From NCBI GenBank assembly GCA_009829735.1, contig CM020618.1, positions 19,143,346 to 19,207,345 on the forward strand: a DNA stretch of 64,000 nucleotides, in the 5' to 3' direction. Below the pieces are notes generated by a model. It was not told the DNA's origin and ran no database searches. It worked only from the letters and a program-made list of their open reading frames with translations. The stretch comes from Pyropia yezoensis (taxonomy: Eukaryota > Rhodophyta > Bangiophyceae > Bangiales > Bangiaceae). The position numbers and the translations under genes were made by a program. Below, piece by piece: positions 62,360 through 64,000 of this stretch; within the stretch, counting starts at the first letter, position 1; each line of letters starts with the position of its first letter.

Positions 62360-63244
62360 CTAGCGCAAGGCTGCCTCCGAAATCCACAGGCGCCGGCTCA
62401 GCCGCTTGATCGTCCTGGAAAAAACAATGGAGTGCTGGCATGCGGCGTCAACTGGGGCGGATCGAGCACGCCGGGCGTGGCTAGTTCTCCCAAGACACGA
62501 GCAGCAGACGTGCCCCTCGTCGCTCAGCCACGTAGTCACCACTGCGGGTGAGCGTCCCTTGCGGCCAGGATCCGCTACCCCGTTCACGTACCGCGTCAAC
62601 ACAGAAAAGGAGAACTTGAGGGGCCACACTTCACCGCGGTAGTACTCGGCCGTGCGCTCTTGCAAGTCCGAATGCAGGGACTCCAGGAACGCCGACGCGG
62701 GCCGCTGCTTGATGACCCGCCGCACAAATGTCTCAAAGCCGTAGTTGAGAATGCTTTCGCACACAGCCCGCATCATACCGGGGGCTAGGGTGTTCCAAGT
62801 GTCTCTTCGCGTCCCCGTTGGTCGCCCCGTGCCGCCGGTGCGCCCCCCCGTACGCATTTGTTGCGTTGGGTCATCTTCGGTCCCGCGCAGAGCAGGTCCG
62901 ACGGGAGCCCCAGCGGCCACGTACGATGCGCGAGACACAACAGCTGCACGACGCCGTTGTGGAGATGGAACGGGAACGCCGTACACGCGTCCTGCTAGGC
63001 ATCCGCCAGGCGACGCCCGAGGAAAGCAGCTACCAGGTGTTGTCAGGTCTGGGGCAGCAAAAAAACCGACGGGGCGCCCCTCCTGGGGAGCTGTACGCGG
63101 CGGGCAGCGGACTCCAAAGACGCGGGCAGATGAGCGACGCCGGTAGAACGCCTCTGGCGTCGACGGGCCTCCAGGGAGCGTGGGCGTGGAAGTTGAAGCT
63201 GCGTTGAGTGACAGGCCCGCCGAGGGCAATCGGCTTTGAGACAT
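62360..63244 (-). CDS. KDZ-like transposase, N-terminal part ending at an in-frame TAG
   Basis: 294 residues from ATG 63244 (MSQSRLPSAGLSLNAAST), low in recognisable structure until about residue 160, then FETFVRRVIKQRPASAFLES, VWPLKFSFSVLTRYVNG and a SWIM-type zinc motif (HVCCSCLG ... ACQHSIVF, CxC...CxH). SWIM motifs accompany KDZ-like and MULE transposases. It ends at TAG (62362-62360), and the same frame reopens at once as RLPMLFDSHTPP, the main transposase. The stop could be a disabling mutation, a read-through codon or part of a small intron; the sequence alone does not decide. Confidence 0.6.
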   Translation of the reverse strand: MSQSRLPSAGLSLNAASTSTPTLPGGPSTPEAFYRRRSSARVFGVRCPPRTAPQEGRPVGFFAAPDLTTPGSCFPRASPGGCLAGRVYGVPVPSPQRRRAAVVSRASYVAAGAPVGPALRGTEDDPTQQMRTGGRTGGTGRPTGTRRDTWNTLAPGMMRAVCESILNYGFETFVRRVIKQRPASAFLESLHSDLQERTAEYYRGEVWPLKFSFSVLTRYVNGVADPGRKGRSPAVVTTWLSDEGHVCCSCLGRTSHARRARSAPVDAACQHSIVFSRTIKRLSRRLWISEAALR

Positions 63245-63256
63245 GGCGCCGTCCAC

Positions 63257-64000
63257 ACTGCGGGCGCATCACCGCCGGGGGTCCTGCCCATTCGTCCGCG
63301 AGGGGGCGCTACGCTGCCAGCTCGCGACGGCCCACTCTGCGGACACGCCACCGCCACCGCCGCCGCGACGGGATCTGGCATAATCCGTCGGCAGGGAGAA
63401 GGGCTCCGACACGCCACACCCCCACCGACCTTCACCGCTGCTGCGGTGCCAGGTTCACGGCCCCCGCAATGCAAGCAAAGCCTCTCCGTGCCCTAGTCCC
63501 GGGAGAGCGCCTCGCCGCCGCTTCGGGACAGTGGTCGACGCCGGTGGAGACAATCCGTCAACCGGAGGAGTACGAGCGCCTCGCCACGGCCGCGCGCCGG
63601 TCTCGGACCCAACGTGGGCCGACCCGTCAACGGGGGGGGCTGGCGGACGCCACGCCGCCGCCTCGCCCCCACCCTCAATGCCGCCACGCCAGCTGCCGCC
63701 ACGCCAGCTCCACCGCCGCGCGACGCGTTCCGCGCCGATCCGTGCGCCAGAGGCGAGGGGGGCCGCGCGCCACAGCCGTGCGGCAGCCACCTGTGCAGGC
63801 CGCGCCAGCTTGCGACTTCCCCCGCTGCCGCCACGTCAGATCCACCGCCGCGCGACGCGTTCCGCCTCGATCCGTGCCCCGGGGATGGCGAGGGGCCGGG
63901 CCACGGCCTCGTTGCGGCCACCGCTTCCTCAAAACCGGCGGCGGCGCCACCGTGATGCGGACGGCGGGCGCCACCGGTGGGCGTGCGTCGCGCCGGCGCC
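63257..64000. other. End of window, 132-bp repeat
   Basis: A 132-bp unit is present twice: CCACCGCCGCGCGACGCGTT at 63710 and again at 63842. The + frame through it is open (PPPRDAFRADPC, PPPRDAFRLDPC), as is the minus frame. It may belong to a gene that continues past the window. Confidence 0.45.

Larger units (their letters stand above)
58847..63244 (-). mobile_element. KDZ-like DNA transposon, coding region
   Basis: The coding part of a DDE transposon related to the Kyakuja-Dileera-Zisupton assemblage, close to the family that gave rise to vertebrate HMGXB3. It comprises two ORFs in the same frame separated by one TAG. I could not find terminal inverted repeats or a target duplication in the flanks, so only coding limits are given. 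Confidence 0.6.

Noticed and set aside
58740-63480. Terminal inverted repeats for the KDZ-like element
   Set aside because: GGATCTG occurs on both flanks but in direct orientation; no inverted match or 8-bp duplication was found by eye.
1-64000. tRNA, rRNA, CRISPR arrays, LTR elements and reverse transcriptases
   Set aside because: I looked for B-box-like GGTTCGANNC, regular short spaced repeats, and RT/integrase motifs and saw none that convinced me.

Overview
The window looks like nuclear DNA of a multicellular red alga, most probably Bangiales (Porphyra/Pyropia type). It is very GC-rich, with long poly-G and poly-C runs and proteins padded with Ala, Gly and Pro. Genes are short and intron-poor and sit on both strands. 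Several encode plastid-targeted proteins (HCF136/Ycf48, a 2Fe-2S ferredoxin, sirohaem-pathway SUMT, N-acetylglutamate synthase, an S4 protein, prolyl-tRNA synthetase) next to typical eukaryotic trafficking genes (CHMP2/Vps2, syntaxin, phospholipase D, a START-like protein, snurportin). The assignment rests on this gene mix and composition, not on a database match.

Layout: 0.5-1.2 kb CHMP2-like ESCRT-III (+). 2.2-3.6 kb ferredoxin (-), two exons. 3.93-7.71 kb an intact-looking DNA transposon with 14-bp terminal inverted repeats and a CCCT target duplication, lying between the divergent 5' ends of the ferredoxin and cobalamin-trafficking (CblD) genes. 8.1-8.9 kb CblD (+). 9.4-13.8 kb five-exon phospholipase D with a prion-like insertion (-). 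15.6-17.7 kb mitochondrial nucleotide carrier (+). 18.1-25.2 kb secreted protein, syntaxin and a multi-pass membrane protein (all -). 26.6-31.4 kb NAGS and ProRS (-). 32.1-32.8 kb a phosphatase-like protein lacking catalytic residues (+). 33.9-35.3 kb SUMT (-). 36.2-37.6 kb HCF136 (+). 38.1-39.3 kb S4 protein (-). 39.8-41.6 kb START-like protein (+). 42.7-43.2 kb NFACT-R protein (+). 44.1-46.8 kb snurportin-like gene (-).

From about 47 kb to the end the window is accessory: a SANT/Myb-like gene, two unrecognised genes, a PIF1-family helicase with one intron, a 43-bp minisatellite, and a KDZ-like DDE transposase (58.8-63.2 kb) whose frame is split by one TAG codon. I see no tRNA, rRNA, CRISPR, LTR element or reverse transcriptase.

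Two themes cut across the genes. Introns that can be placed from protein continuity nearly all begin GTACGT or GTGCGT rather than GTAAGT. Several host genes (CHMP2, ferredoxin, phosphatase-like, snurportin) change reading frame exactly at long G or C runs, which points to homopolymer length errors or variation more than to true gene death.
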